Assembly: GCA_029817715.1 (NCBI GenBank)
Contig: JARUPY010000396.1
Coordinates: 5,084,001-5,148,000, forward strand
Direction: 5' to 3'
Length of the DNA: 64,000 nucleotides
From: Melastoma dodecandrum
Taxonomy: Eukaryota; Streptophyta; Magnoliopsida; Myrtales; Melastomataceae
Numbering within the stretch: position 1 is the stretch's first letter; the number at the start of each line of letters is the position of its first letter. Under the pieces are notes generated by a model. It did no database searches. It worked only from the letters and a program-made list of their open reading frames with translations, and had not been told where the DNA came from. Position numbers and translations under genes: made by a program. This document shows positions 13,801 to 24,499 of this stretch, in pieces.

Positions 13801-14211
13801 GCGTAATTTCGTAATACAGGTATGCTATGTTCAAGCATAGCATTGTAGAGGCCCCAACGATACTTAGGTATTAGGCCATTAATCATCTCATCGATGACTC
13901 ATGAAAGTGCTTGAATACTTTTTGCAATGCTTGCCTGTTCAATATGGCGACGTTTCTGTCTCGCCGACATCCTTTTGCAGGCACATCATAGAGATTTTCT
14001 GGAACACATACCTCCTTCCGCCAGTCGGACACTGCCAAGAGTTCGACCACCACCTGCTGTGGTCAGGACGACTGTCAGGTCTCCTCCAAAGAGGACTTCC
14101 ACTAACAAGCGAACCAGAAAGCAAGCTCAAAGCAGCATCGGAAGGTCACCACAGGTATCCTGGATTGATTCCTTTCCGTCTCATTTCAGGGAAACGTGTA
14201 AAATTTTGTAG
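10848..14211 (+). pseudogene. MUCI70: DUF616 / MUCI70-type hexosyltransferase, disrupted copy
   Basis: Family blocks appear in order: a transmembrane anchor in exon 1 (about residues 62-77, KKVLVLLLVILAFLFL), PCPVCYLPVEEAL, YDVIVASAIFGNYD, IPFFMFIDEET, VGLWKIVVVHNNPYTDARRNGK, YSIWIDGKLQL, MSRHYRRFDVFEEAEANK, PEGCVIIKEHIPITNLFTCLWFNEVDQ and MFLDCERRNFVIQ. Family members are Golgi proteins linked to pectin and mucilage synthesis. Probable exons: 10848-11106, about 11569-11922, 12046-12259, 12391-12500, 12584-12783, 12891-12994, 13343-13530, 13616-about 13818 and 13981 onward. Three in-frame stops interrupt conserved positions: TAA 11859-11861, TGA 12255-12257 and TAG 13485-13487. A GGAC duplication (13766-13773) shifts frame, and exon 1 to exon 2 does not join in phase. 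Splice sites are otherwise preserved, so the decay is recent, or the assembly has errors here. Confidence 0.8.
11312..11540. repeat. 70-bp tandem repeat, about 3.2 copies, in intron 1
   Basis: The phrase GATCTGGCCTGAAG recurs at about 11374, 11444 and 11514, a period of exactly 70 bases. Copies differ by a few substitutions and small indels. The array sits directly before exon 2 of the MUCI70-like pseudogene, and each unit contains a pyrimidine-rich acceptor-like segment. Confidence 0.85.
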
Positions 14212-15179
14212 CGAAATTTCCCGACTCCTACCAAAGGGCGGAAGAGCTTTTTGTTGGTAAAGAGGAATTAGGTGGAGGGAGCAAGAAATTCTTGTTTTTG
14301 GTGATTTAAACCCTGTATAGACATACTTTGGCTTTGATGTGATCTCCTTAATCGAGAGGAGGATAATTCTATATGCTTTTGATGTGAGAAGAGAAGAGAA
14401 GAGAAGGATTGATTGATCACTAAGCAAAGTGCCATCCAAGCTTAACCAATTGATTAAAATTAATTAAAACCCTGCCTTCTCCTGCCTCCCAAACCCGAAG
14501 AAAAGGGCAAATCCCTACTCAGCAAGCGATCACAGCGTCATCAATTCCCACCTCCCGCGTGATTGATTAGTTATTGAGGGGATCTGCAGACAAAGTTCGT
14601 GTCTTTATCCGAAACCCAATCCTGTTTCCAATCCCATCCTCTCCTCACTCTCTTACCTGTTAAAAAAAAGATTACTTTTTTCTGTTATCCCATCCAATGG
14701 AATGTTAAACCCATCTTTTTTTTTCTTTTGTTGCAGTCGTTTGGATTTGGATAAAGGTGGAAACTTGAAAACCTCCCTGGAAAAAACCCATATGAGCTGT
14801 AGTTTGTTCCTTGGTCGTCCCTGTAATAAAATTGGGCAGCACCTTCCTTCGCAAACAAACCAAACCCGCATCTGTTATAAGAGAATCTTCCTGAAAATAG
14901 GTCTTCCTTCCTCCGCCCCTTTATGAAACTTGGGTTGGAATCGGATTTGGGTTTTGTGTGGGTTAGGTGAATGGCGTGATCATCCAGTATTTGTCTCACG
15001 GGGAAAGCGTTTGGTGCTTTTGGGGGTTGTAGTGTCTTGTCTGTGAATTTGGGTAGATCGTGTTTGCGTCGGGGGATGGGGTATTAGTTGGCAAGTTGGG
15101 ACCTTTAATCGGCTTTCGGGAAAGGTTGATCCGCGGCGATCTGCATTCTTTCTGGGTTTTTTCAAGGGGTTTTGCGTGG
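14212..15179. other. Spacer and 5' region of the small membrane protein gene
   Basis: No coding frame is supported. A pyrimidine-rich stretch followed by TGCAG at about 14716-14737 could be the 3' end of an intron in the 5' untranslated region of the gene starting at 15180. Confidence 0.35.
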
Positions 15180-15590
15180 ATGAGTTCTCCCGGGTTCTTC
15201 TTAATCTGTGCGCTCCACGCGGTCGTAGCCATGACCTGTGGAGCGCTCATGATGTTCTATCCGACGGAAGTGTCAGCGATCAAGCTTCATGGATCGACTC
15301 CTCACGATGAGCTGTTGATCCAGACCTCGGATTCGTTTTCGGGTTTGCTTTTGGTGGCGGTGGGTTTCCTGCTGATCATGGTCGGGTTCGTCAAGGATAG
15401 GGAGTTTCAGAGTTTCTTCGCCAAAGGCTGCGTGATCCTCCACCTGGCTACGGCTGTTTGGAGGATCTACTTCGAGAGGAGGCTGGAAGACCTCGCTTAC
15501 GAATGGCCAAAGAAGGTCGTTGGGGATGTGGTGTTAGCTTGTTCTTGGGTCCTCTTTTTGGTGTACTCCTGGAGAGAGAAGTATGATTAG
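15180..15590 (+). CDS. Small plant-conserved membrane protein, function unknown
   Basis: A single-exon frame of 136 residues. Four hydrophobic stretches are visible: about residues 5-25 (FFLICALHAVVAMTCGALMM), 58-76 (FSGLLLVAVGFLLIMVGFV), 84-100 and 115-130 (VVLACSWVLFLVYSW), so a four-helix membrane protein is likely. The C-terminus REKYD is charged and probably cytosolic. The frame continues upstream to 15060 without an ATG; I chose 15180 because it is the first methionine and is followed immediately by the first helix. It resembles small uncharacterised plant transmembrane proteins. No catalytic motif is seen and I assign no function. Confidence 0.75.
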   Translation: MSSPGFFLICALHAVVAMTCGALMMFYPTEVSAIKLHGSTPHDELLIQTSDSFSGLLLVAVGFLLIMVGFVKDREFQSFFAKGCVILHLATAVWRIYFERRLEDLAYEWPKKVVGDVVLACSWVLFLVYSWREKYD

Positions 15591-16585
15591 CATAGCCACA
15601 TCGCTCTTCCCGGCTGTAGAGAGCTTTTGTGTAGTCAGTTAATCGTGCAGGCAACCTTGGGGGATACATAACTGTTTAGAAACTGTTAATCGCATGGTTT
15701 GTGCCTCGTAGCTGGAATTTCTGAAGATGTTGGTAGGAGATGACGGACAATCAGCAGCGGATAGCCTCTAAGAGCGTTGAAATGTAAAATATTCATGGAA
15801 TCGGTGCCGGAAATCCTGACTGGTCCGAGTTGTGAAAGAATTTTAAGGAGATCGCTTTCCAAGGGGAGGAAAGAAGACTTATGTTTTATAGATCAGTGAT
15901 TACAAGCTTGTTTTGATTGCTAGGAAGATGGATTTGTCTGATGCTACCCAAACACAGTGAATCTTGATTCAAATTCCTCTCGATTGATCTTTCTTGTTGG
16001 CAGGGAGGGGACTTGGGTCACTAGCCATCAGTTTTTCATCATCTGCCTGTATCGAGTTGTATATCATATGCATGGAGTGATTTAGCACAATGAGATGAAT
16101 GATGAAACAGAAAGGGATCTTTTACCCCATCCTGAAATGTTTTGTAATAAACAGGAGATCGTTTGTTTCTGCAACTAGCTTCGATTTCATTATGGTTGCT
16201 TCCTTGTAGTGTTTGGTATTACACCAGGGTGCTCTTTTATGCGTACACCACCCCAGATGGAGCCCTGGATCTAGTATCATTTGTACTACTGTGATTCTGA
16301 AGAATCGAAGTCATCCTCGGTTGCTTGAAATCAAATTTGACTTGGCACTGTATGGCTTTTGTCGAAGAGCCCGAAAATATTTACTAGTTTTAATTCATTC
16401 GAGATAATTAAAACATTTGCCACAACGAAGGTTGTCGCTCCTTGGTCATTTATATTTGTTTTGACACACACAGACGATGATTTATAAGGGAACACACGTT
16501 ACAATACCAGACAACACTGACATCACAACCCTCATATCAGGGCAAACTCGGTAATACTGCAGTTTGTGGCATTTATGTGATGCAA
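15591..16585. other. Convergent intergenic region
   Basis: Spacer between convergent genes, probably including a long 3' untranslated region of the upstream gene. No ORF, RNA gene or mobile element is recognised. Confidence 0.4.
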
Positions 16586-17065
16586 TCACTGGCCGCAGGT
16601 GCAGTCAGTGCAGGTGCAGCTGCTGCCGCACTTGCACTTCCCATCGTGCTCGGTTGCTGCAGCATCCATGGTGAAGGTGGTGATGTGGCTGAAGCAACAA
16701 AAGAACATTGTCAGTAAGGTACCTATCAAAAGTTATATGCGATGGGAATATCCTTTTGATAATCAGATTACCTCTTCTCAGTTTCCACGATGTCAACAAC
16801 ATAGGAACCGCCCTTCTTCCTGTCATCGGAGAAGAAGTTTAAAAGTCAGCCATGAAAACATCAAGAACAGATATATGTTTGGAGGTTCATGGAAGACATG
16901 AAATCTAACAAGCTTCTGAGACTAAAACCAAGAGATTCTAGGCTCTGAACTAGTTTGACATGATAAAATCTTGCATGGATCGCTCTCGGTCAACAGCCAA
17001 GGACAGAAAACTTACACACACTGGCTCTTGTCAGCGCAGTCACAGTTTCCGCACTTGTCAGACAT
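16586..17065 (-). CDS. MT3: Type 3 plant metallothionein
   Basis: Three exons, 17065-17016, 16819-16772 and 16688-16586, join in phase to 66 residues, the usual type 3 length. The N-terminal cluster has four cysteines (CGNCDC and one at position 16), followed by a cysteine-free spacer, then a C-terminal cluster with six (CKCGSSCTCTDCTC). The signature MSDKCGNCDCADKSQCV is diagnostic. The protein binds Cu, Zn or Cd through thiolate clusters in the cytosol and contributes to metal homeostasis and redox buffering. All expected cysteines are present, so it should be functional. None of the exons is long enough to stand out as an ORF alone. Confidence 0.95.
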
Positions 17066-17165
17066 GGTGATGTGATAATAGCAGAGGATCAAGCTATGAG
17101 ATGTCTGAATATTGATCTTATGGCGGTGTTTGCTCTGTATAAGCAATGAGGCATGGTAATGTCCC

Positions 17166-17174
17166 GTTTTATAG
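17166..17174 (-). promoter_or_regulatory. Probable TATA box of the metallothionein gene
   Basis: CTATAAAAC on the minus strand, about 100 bases upstream of the ATG, in position for a core promoter with a short leader. Confidence 0.6.
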
Positions 17175-19088
17175 GAGGAAGAAGGCAGGCGTAGGGATTC
17201 CATGTGAGGTCAATATCAAAGTGGGGAACATGGAGAACACGGGTCATGGTCTAAAAAAGGGAGCTTTCCGAGGCACGAGAGCACCATACGCCTCTTGAAT
17301 CAATCCAAAGGAATCTTAATAATGGAGGGGCTTGGCCTCCTTTCCTCCTCTCATGTCAACTTCAGTTCTTTCCTTCTCATATTCGATATCAGTCATCTCA
17401 TATTGGTTTCTTCCTCCACCGCAGAGAAGATCTATTCTTACGATTTCACCTCTTGTGAACCGACGGAGTGTTACTTGTCAAAGTTTGGAGTACATCTTGC
17501 TATGGATGGGAATGAAAAGCACCAGAAGGGATTGGTCCGAACATGTTACTTTTGTTTGCTTGATGCTCTGGAGATTCTCCCCTATTCCTGTGCATTTCGA
17601 ACACCTGGGTGCACTCAAAGTAGAACATATTCCGGAATCAGTTGTGTTGCTAGTTCTTTTAGATCGACTCAGCCACCATATTTTCTACGCATCTGCATAC
17701 TGCCTCATGCATATCATGGACTATAACCTCGATGTTGTTTACTACCATTACCTTCATCGGCCAGCTTTGCATCATTACCTTTAAGGCAATAGCATGTCGA
17801 TTCCGAGCAGCAAACTGAGACTCGCAAGTGCCTGGTGAGCTGGCAAGAGAGGAAGGCCATAGACGGAGAGCACGAGGAAGATGGCCTGCAGTTGATTGGG
17901 GATAAAAGAGATATGGAACTCCTGTGATGGAGATAATTCAAACAGAAATGATATATTTTGGCGCAAATGATCAGAAAAGGACTGAATGAGTCGTCTTCGT
18001 CGCCATCGTGGTTTCCCTTCCCTCATTGCTTCTATACTCCGAAAGCTGTGTCCAATACTGAGGTTGTAAGTGATTTTCTTGACCAATATGGACAGGCATG
18101 CCGCAACTTGCTGATGTTAACATATCATCTATCGTGGTCTTGCCTTGTTTCACTTGTCAAGAACTTTGGAAGGCCCAACTAACTTGAAGCCCACGGATCT
18201 CTCTTAATGGACCATTCCATGGGCCCAATAATCTAACCCAATTCCATTCGATTATTACCGAAAGAAAAGGGATCATCGGATCCTCGGACAAGATAATTAA
18301 TTAATCAGCTAGCCCAGTTTACTCTATAAACTGATTTTGGGCCGTGGACTTAAAGCACATAATGTTTATTATAATAGGAGCCTACATAGTCGACGATGGG
18401 AGCCCATGTAACCGATACAGATACTACTACTACAGTCCAAAGGATAATGGTTGAATGTCGAAGATTGCCAATAGAAAGTTAGCAGTCCAACGTAAAGGCA
18501 ACACCCGGGCATCGATCAAAGATTGACGACTTCCCGATCGATCGAAGACCAGCGACAATTTCTTCCTTTGAGAGCAGTTGTTGATGGTTGTCTTTCAGAT
18601 TTAGACTAGTTACCGGTCGTAATTCTTTTTGTCGAAAAATTCTGAATCGCGATACTCGTAAATTGCGTCATTCATATCATATATAAAAAGAAACTCCGGA
18701 TATTTGCTTATTTTTTTAAATAGAGACGTTGTACATAAAGAAAAGGACGACCATCATTATATTTGAAAGTGCGTAATCTCTTAAATCTTTTGCATTTTCC
18801 TGCAGCATTACATCAGTTGTGAATCTTGGCATTACAGATTGTTGTTGATCAGAATATTGCCTTGTAAAATGATAGTTGATGAGGTGTTCTTTCTTTTACC
18901 TCTCGGTGGGTGCACTTTTTTAGGATCCACTCTTGGAGTAACATGCTTTGTCAAGGGGGCATTGATAAACATATTCAGGTCAGTAATCTGCTTGGATTCC
19001 TTTCTTTTCTTGCTTGTCCAATAAAAATTTCATCTGTGCGTTTTTATGCTTGGTAAAATCAGTCATTAGCCGGAATTGGTGTTTCCAG
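17175..19088. other. Spacer with no supported gene
   Basis: Contains the metallothionein upstream region and several overlapping ORFs (for example 17295-17784 on plus and 17714-18086 on minus) with no domain, conserved motif or splice context. An N-terminal part of the poly(A)-polymerase-like pseudogene might be expected near 18800-19088, but nothing there aligns by eye. Confidence 0.4.
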
Positions 19089-19233
19089 GTCATCGCAAAG
19101 GCACGTGTTCCAATCATAAAATTTGTAGAGAGAAGAAGTGGTGTCTCATTTGATATAAGGGTGAGCTTTCTGACTGTCATTTGCTTTTCTAACTCATTTA
19201 ATCTCCTCACCAGTATGTTCCTGAAGAGCAAAG

Positions 19234-19718
19234 TGTTGAATTTAAAATGATGCTTAGCTCGTAGACTCTCTCGCCTGTAGAATTTGATCTGTAGACCTTG
19301 AGTTCGTAGACTCTTCGCTTGTAGACTCAGTGGTCGTACACTTCTCCCAGAAGGCTTCGCCTGAAGACTCGTCGCTTGTAGACTCACTTGAAGGCTTCGC
19401 TCGTAGACTTATTGTCGGTTTGCTCAGGCACTTAAGTCTGTGACTGTCCAGTTGCCTGGACTATTTATCTTCTATTATTTGTTTTCTTTTCCTAGGCACC
19501 TTAAGTGTGGTTTACATTTCCTAAGCAGCTTAAGTGCCGTGGTTGTTGGTAATTGTTATCTCTTAATTAGGACTAGTTTATTTAAGCCTTTGTAATGTTT
19601 CTTTATCATTAAGCGAATCAGTTCAGAATTGTGCGTCGCAAGTTTTCTTCCAAGTGAAAATCGTTCTTGAGTGTTCTTTGACCACACGGTATTTTCGGAT
19701 CCTGTCGTTTTCTCTGCA
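19234..19718. mobile_element. Solo LTR (Copia-like) with 5-bp target duplication
   Basis: A 485-bp segment starts TGTTGAAT and ends TCTCTGCA. It is flanked by the direct repeat CAAAG at 19229-19233 and 19719-19723, the expected 5-bp target-site duplication. Inside, a TTTATTTAAG box at about 19578 is followed by a TTGTAATG stretch, like the promoter and polyadenylation region of an LTR. No internal domain or second LTR is present, so this is the product of LTR-LTR recombination. It lies inside an intron of the poly(A)-polymerase-like pseudogene. The superfamily is inferred from general appearance only. Confidence 0.72.
19255..19415. repeat. Degenerate short repeats within the solo LTR
   Basis: The motif (C/T)GTAGACTC and its variants recur about eight times between 19258 and 19410, mixed with GAAGGCTTCGC. 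This looks like a degenerate minisatellite in the U3 part of the LTR. Confidence 0.6.
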
Positions 19719-21778
19719 CAAAGCTGTCCTTTCGGTAAGCACTTCCAATGTAGATGAGAGGTTGAGCCATTCTTTATGGAGTCTGCCTTGGAAATCTGGA
19801 CAATTTCATCGCATGCTAATTTCAAATACACGTGCAAATTCAGCCGTGTTTGGTTGTCTGGCATGTTTGCTTTTCTTTCTTTCTGGTCAGAAGTGTTCTT
19901 TGTAGTAACAGTGTCGGCAGCTGAGGGAGTTTAGTTTTGACATTGAAAATGGACCCAAAGCAGCCACAGTTATTAAGGTTTATCCCCTCTTCCTTTTCCC
20001 CATTTGGCAATTCTGAATGCCGCTGCTTTTTTTCTCAAGTTATTGTACTTTTGCTCGGATACGAGTCTTCCAACATGAGTGAATACGTACAGTAGGTTAC
20101 TTACCTGAGACCTTCTTAAGCAAATCCAAGCCGCTTTACCACTTGCACCAACACCATGTTGGTTGCTCGGATAATTTCAAACTTGCTTTCTTTCTTATTT
20201 GACAATTTGAAGTCTTTTTTTTGTTAGGTGGTTTCTTGTGTGTAAAATCAATGGGCGATGGAATGACTTGCTGTCTGTTTCAATTTTATGGAACATTGTG
20301 ATGTTGAATCTTTTTGTTTTTGTTCTGTCAGGATGCAGTGTCTAGATTGCCCCCCCTCACAGCCTTTGCCTGATCTTGAAAGTCTTTCTGCAACAAAGCG
20401 CACTGAATGAGTTGCTAGTTTCTCCGTCTTGACAACATGAGTTCGACTACTGTTCCCTGTCCCTTTTCCTAAGGAATGTTGTTTCATTTGAGGGATGCAG
20501 GTTTGTTCCGGCGGAATAGTTTCTTATGCCCTGCTGACCATGCTTATGGCAATGTTGTGGGTACGGTACGGGAGCCAGGAAGTCAGTTTCTTTTGAAAGG
20601 AGAAATTAGATAGTAACTTAAATCCAACTAGTCGAAGCGATCAAAGTTTGGCGAAATGAGATCTATTGTAATATAAAAGGCCATTTTAATCGTACCAAGC
20701 AGTCAGATCACAGAAGTCTATGCTAAGAATTTTCAAGAAGAGTACTTTTAATCTTTATAGTGACCTTGATTTGATTCATTCGCAGAATGTGCGGGCCGGC
20801 AAACCTTTGCCACAACATAATTTGTGAGCTCTTCTAGTAGGAGTTCATTTTGGATCAGATTTATTTACTCAGCTTTGCACTTCTTCTGTTTAGCTTGCTA
20901 TCCAGAGATTATCTGGTGTCATCAAATTAGTCTGATGATTGATCATCGTTGTCAATATTAGGTCCATTTGTTTGAAGTTCACGGGCGCCAATTGAACAGC
21001 AGTGAAGTTGTGATCTCTTGTACAAGTGGTGGTACATTCTATTCAGAGATGAGCAGGGGGTGAGGAGCTATAGATGATGTCCCTCCTGAATTGTCCTTGT
21101 TCCTGATTGCATTTAGCATCTCTAGGGAGGTGTCATGTGTTGTCCAGTTTGGGATACTGATGTTTGCTTTCATCTTTAGATTTTACGATGCAGATCTGTC
21201 TGCCCTCATCTCTATCGAGGATCCACAGGTTGGTTAATCATGCTCAACGAGATCCTAATGTCTGACTATAAAGCTGTATTTAATGCTAGCACATGGATAT
21301 GCGCTGGTCAGATAGGCGGTGGGTAGATCGCCACGTCTGACCATGCCCTCCTCCTTATGAGTAATCCGGAGCATTGCGGAAGAGGAGATTGTAATGAGAC
21401 TTCTAACATTCTTCATCACATCGTGTTGATACAGGTTCAGTCAGCCTTTGCTATGGCATTCAGTACTTTGACAAATCCGATGATTATAAATAGCCTCGCA
21501 CCCAACCGTAGTATCCTCGGCACAATAATCAGACCAGATCCCGTATTGCTGGAGCGTAAGGGCGGGTTGAAGGGTGAAATGACTTTCAACTTCCAGGAAC
21601 AGGGGGAATCCGTCCTTCAAAACCATGGGAACCCACCCGGTTTGTTTGGTAATTGGCTAATTGACAGAACATTAGGAAGATGAAAGGTTCTTCCAAGAAG
21701 AAGAACAAGCTCAAAGACAAAGACGACAAGGTTCAACATGTTGAAGAGAATGGCAAGCAGAAAAAAGAAGAAACTACA

Positions 21779-21834
21779 TCGACATGGGTGCGGTAGTGAG
21801 AACGGCTCGACATGGGTGCGGTAGTGAGAACGGC
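21779..21834. repeat. 28-bp perfect tandem duplication
   Basis: The 28-base unit beginning TCGACATGGGTG occurs twice without mismatch at 21779-21806 and 21807-21834. It lies over the end of the poly(A)-polymerase-like remnant, and each copy contains TAG and TGA. Confidence 0.9.
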
Positions 21835-21836
21835 TA

Positions 21837-22487
21837 AGTGGGTGGTCATCGCGATGCCAAAGGCTCTCCGTGGCAACGATCATGGGGATACTTGCCCTGT
21901 TCACCGGGATAGATACGAAGCCAAGCACTGGGTTGTTGTTTTAATCCCAGGACCCAAGCATTGGCGAGAATTGGCTCATGCTCGTCCCAGTGGTGCTAAC
22001 TTGGACTCATTTGCCTTTGCCAGCATGTTAAAATGAGTCCAATTATTTTTTCAGACATATATGCAGAAGGCAGCTTGTCAGATCATTTGTTTAAAAAAAT
22101 GCAGTCTCGAGCCTTGGATAAAAGCATTGATTCAATTTTGTTTCGAGTAAGTATCGTACAAATTTTGATAATTATTGTATCATATCGGAGCATACATGCA
22201 AGGACTCTGACTGCACATTTGTTCCAGGTTTCTTGCAGTGATTGAGATTGGTGGTTTCTCTTTGCATGTGCATGTTGCTTTCACTCTCTCGCTCTCTCAG
22301 GGTTGCATGTGCATGTTGCTTTCTCTCTCTCTCTGGCTCTCTCTCTCTCAGGGACCGCCAAACGATTGCGCTCCTGTCTGAAAAGTAATGTTGTCCAGCG
22401 ATTCACTCACTCGCCCCCGCACCCAGACACAGACAAGCGTGAATACACTCTGAGCAAAGCACCGACGAAGACGACATCAGCTGGACG
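21837..22487. other. Upstream region of the CMP-KDO synthetase gene
   Basis: Promoter and leader of the downstream gene. It holds a tandem duplication of about 41-45 bases at 22263-22351 (GCATGTGCATGTTGCTTTC followed by a CT-rich run). The CT-rich repeats are typical of plant leaders. Confidence 0.5.
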
Positions 22488-24057
22488 ATGAGCCCTCCCT
22501 CCTCTTCCTCTGACTCATCCCCTAACGGGTGGGTTATCCACGGGGCGGTTGTGGGTGCCGCCGTCGCTGCTGCGATCGGGGCTCACGGTTTCCTCCTGGG
22601 AAAATCCAAGAAGTTCCGGAGTCGGGTTGTCGGGATCATCCCCGCGCGTTTCGCCTCCTCGAGGTTCCAGGGGAAGCCCCTCGTTAACATTCTCGGCAAG
22701 CCCATGATCCAGGTTCGCTATCAATTGTCTTCATGTCCAGCGTTTTGAGTACTGATGAACAAAAAAACTCTACATCTTGAGTTCTGATATGAATGCCAGT
22801 GCTGATCCTGGGAACCTTCCCGGTTCGGCCGATTTCCGTCATCCGATCTTCTTTTTGTTGTTGGGCAGAGAACATGGGAGAGGGCCAAACTTGCCACTAC
22901 CTTGGATCACGTTGGTATGTTCTTCCATTAGAACTCTTAATGTGTTCTGCATTACTGAACAGTGTCCTTAATCTCGATGTAGTTGTGGCAACGGATGATG
23001 AGAAGATAGCAGATTGCTGCAGGGGCTTTGGTGCCGATGTCATCATGACATCAGAGTCATGCCGCAATGGTACGGTAGTTTTCCCTCCATTTTTACCAGT
23101 GTGATCCTTAAGATCGTTCGTGAGTTTTTATCTGGCTGTTTACAGGAGCCGAGCGTTGCAGCGAAGCAGTTCAGAAGCTGAAAAAGAAGTACGACATAGT
23201 CGTCAACATACAGGGTGATGAACCACTCATTGAACCCGAAATCATAGATGGGATTGTGAAGGCGCTACAGGTAAATTGCTCCATCTCCTGCACCTTCACT
23301 TCATGTCTAGGCGTACTAATCTATTTCCATGTCGTAATTTGCAGGATGCCCCTGATGCGGTATTTAGCACAGCTGTCACGCCTTTGAAACCAGAAGATGC
23401 ATTCGATCCCAATCGGGTGAAATGCATCGTAGATAATCACGACTATGCTCTATATTTCTCGAGGGGTCTGATTCCATTCAATAAGTAAGCTTTCGACTCG
23501 CTCATAATCATAAATTTTGCCGATTAATCTTTTTATAGATCAATGGAGAACATCCAAACTGTTCTGCACATATCCTTTGCACCGTCTATTTCAGGACTGG
23601 GAAGGTCAATCCACAGTTTCCATACATGCTTCATCTCGGTATACAGGTAAAAGATGTTTTCAACCCATTTATGCAGTACTTCTGTCGGAGATAATCTTGC
23701 ATGGTTTTAGTTATTTGTGATCCCTTCTTCTTCTTCCAAGAGCTACGATTGTGAGTTCCTTAAACTCTACCCTGAACTCGAGCCGACACCACTTCAACTC
23801 GAAGAGGATCTCGAGCAGTTGAAGATTCTGGAGAACGGTTATAAGATAAAGGTATTATCAAACAACTGCCTTTTGTTCAGGCCAGTCAGAAAGAAAGACC
23901 TGGTCCTTTTACACCTGCCGAAAACCCGACTACTTATCCTCATTCGAATCCGGCTTCCGAGCAGGTTATTAGGGTTCATCATGATGCCCACGGAGTTGAC
24001 ACGCCAGAAGACGTTCAAAAGCTAGAATCATTAATGCTGGAGAAGAACTTGTCCTAG
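22488..24057 (+). CDS. KDSB: 3-deoxy-manno-octulosonate cytidylyltransferase (CMP-KDO synthetase)
   Basis: Eight exons join in phase: 22488-22712, 22869-22914, 22983-23069, 23146-23270, 23345-23484, 23595-23646, 23741-23851 and 23965-24057; 292 residues, close to the known plant enzyme. Signatures in order: a hydrophobic N-terminal segment (about 16-35), [16 protein letters not shown] (nucleotide-binding loop), [71 protein letters not shown] and the C-terminal [17 protein letters not shown]. It activates KDO with CTP to CMP-KDO for rhamnogalacturonan II synthesis; the plant enzyme is reported in mitochondria. All conserved residues I can check are present. The penultimate exon reads on past its GT donor and simulates a longer ORF. 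Confidence 0.95.
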
Positions 24058-24292
24058 TACTTCTACCAGGAACACTGGTTCGCTAGCGCTACCGGCCGAA
24101 ATGACTCTGGAAGTCATGTTTTTCTGGATAGAGAATGAGGGGCGAAGCCATTGAGTGCACAATGATTTGGGCAATAATCTGAGTGGATCAGAAGATATCT
24201 ATCTGGACCTGTAATAAAATTGGGAATCCATCATCTGCAACTTATTCATGATCCTTCTTAGTATTATTACTATTATTGTTGTTATTATTATT
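24058..24292. other. Spacer between KDSB and the inverted-repeat arm
   Basis: 3' flank of the KDSB gene ending in an ATT-rich microsatellite (about 24259-24292) that abuts the left inverted-repeat arm. Confidence 0.5.
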
Positions 24293-24410
24293 TAGGCTTA
24301 ATTATCCAATATATCCTCAACTTTACTCCTTTTTTCTGATTTATCCTGGAGTTTAAACTGTATCTCCAGATAACCCGTACTTTCGACTTGTTTCAAAATT
24401 ATCCTCTTTT
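24293..24410. repeat. Left arm of an imperfect inverted repeat flanking the viral insert
   Basis: About 118 bases resembling, in inverted orientation, 32881-32992. Shared words include AATATATCC, ATTTATCC followed by an A/G-rich step and GTTTA, and TAGG at the outer end. The pair looks like the terminal repeats of a foldback or MITE-like DNA element. Alignment was by eye and similarity is moderate. Confidence 0.6.
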
Positions 24411-24463
24411 ATCTAAGCTCCTGAGATTTCCTCAGACAATTAGAAAATTAATTATTCTTAAGC

Positions 24464-24476
24464 GGCTCTGATACCA
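24464..24476 (-). other. tRNA-Met primer-binding site of the pararetrovirus
   Basis: TGGTATCAGAGCC on the minus strand matches the complement of the plant initiator tRNA-Met 3' end, which primes minus-strand DNA synthesis in caulimovirids. It lies 23 bases downstream of the leader ORF stop and about 60 bases from the left boundary of the insert. Confidence 0.9.
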
Positions 24477-24499
24477 ATATAATCTACCAGATATCGAAC

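Larger units (their letters stand above)
19089..21796 (+). pseudogene. TRF4/PAPD5-like non-canonical poly(A) polymerase, truncated and decayed
   Basis: Exon remnants keep the order of the family: 19089-19160 (VIAKARVPIIKFVERRSG), 19935-19977 (FDIENGPKAAT), 20332-20411 (DAVSRLPPL then, in another frame, LCLILKVFLQQ), 20501-about 20577 (CSGGIVSYALLTMLMAMLW), 20962-about 21060 (FEVHGRQLNSSEVVISC), about 21183-21228 (ISIEDPQ), and 21435 onward (SAFAMAFSTLTNP, SILGTIIRPDPVLLERKGG), ending in a lysine-rich tail at 21680-21796. Intact relatives oligoadenylate nuclear RNAs for exosome decay. The N-terminal catalytic GS/DxD region is missing, a one-base shift lies at about 20356-20372, the donor after 20411 reads TT instead of GT, and the tail lies in a further frame. 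It is not translatable as one protein. Confidence 0.8.

Noticed and set aside
17295..17784. Two overlapping plus-strand frames of about 145 residues
   Set aside because: No start context, domain or splice structure; both frames overlap each other without one looking better.
18839..19024. Frame containing GSTLG considered as the catalytic GS motif of the poly(A)-polymerase-like remnant
   Set aside because: Surrounding residues do not follow the family, so the match is probably chance.
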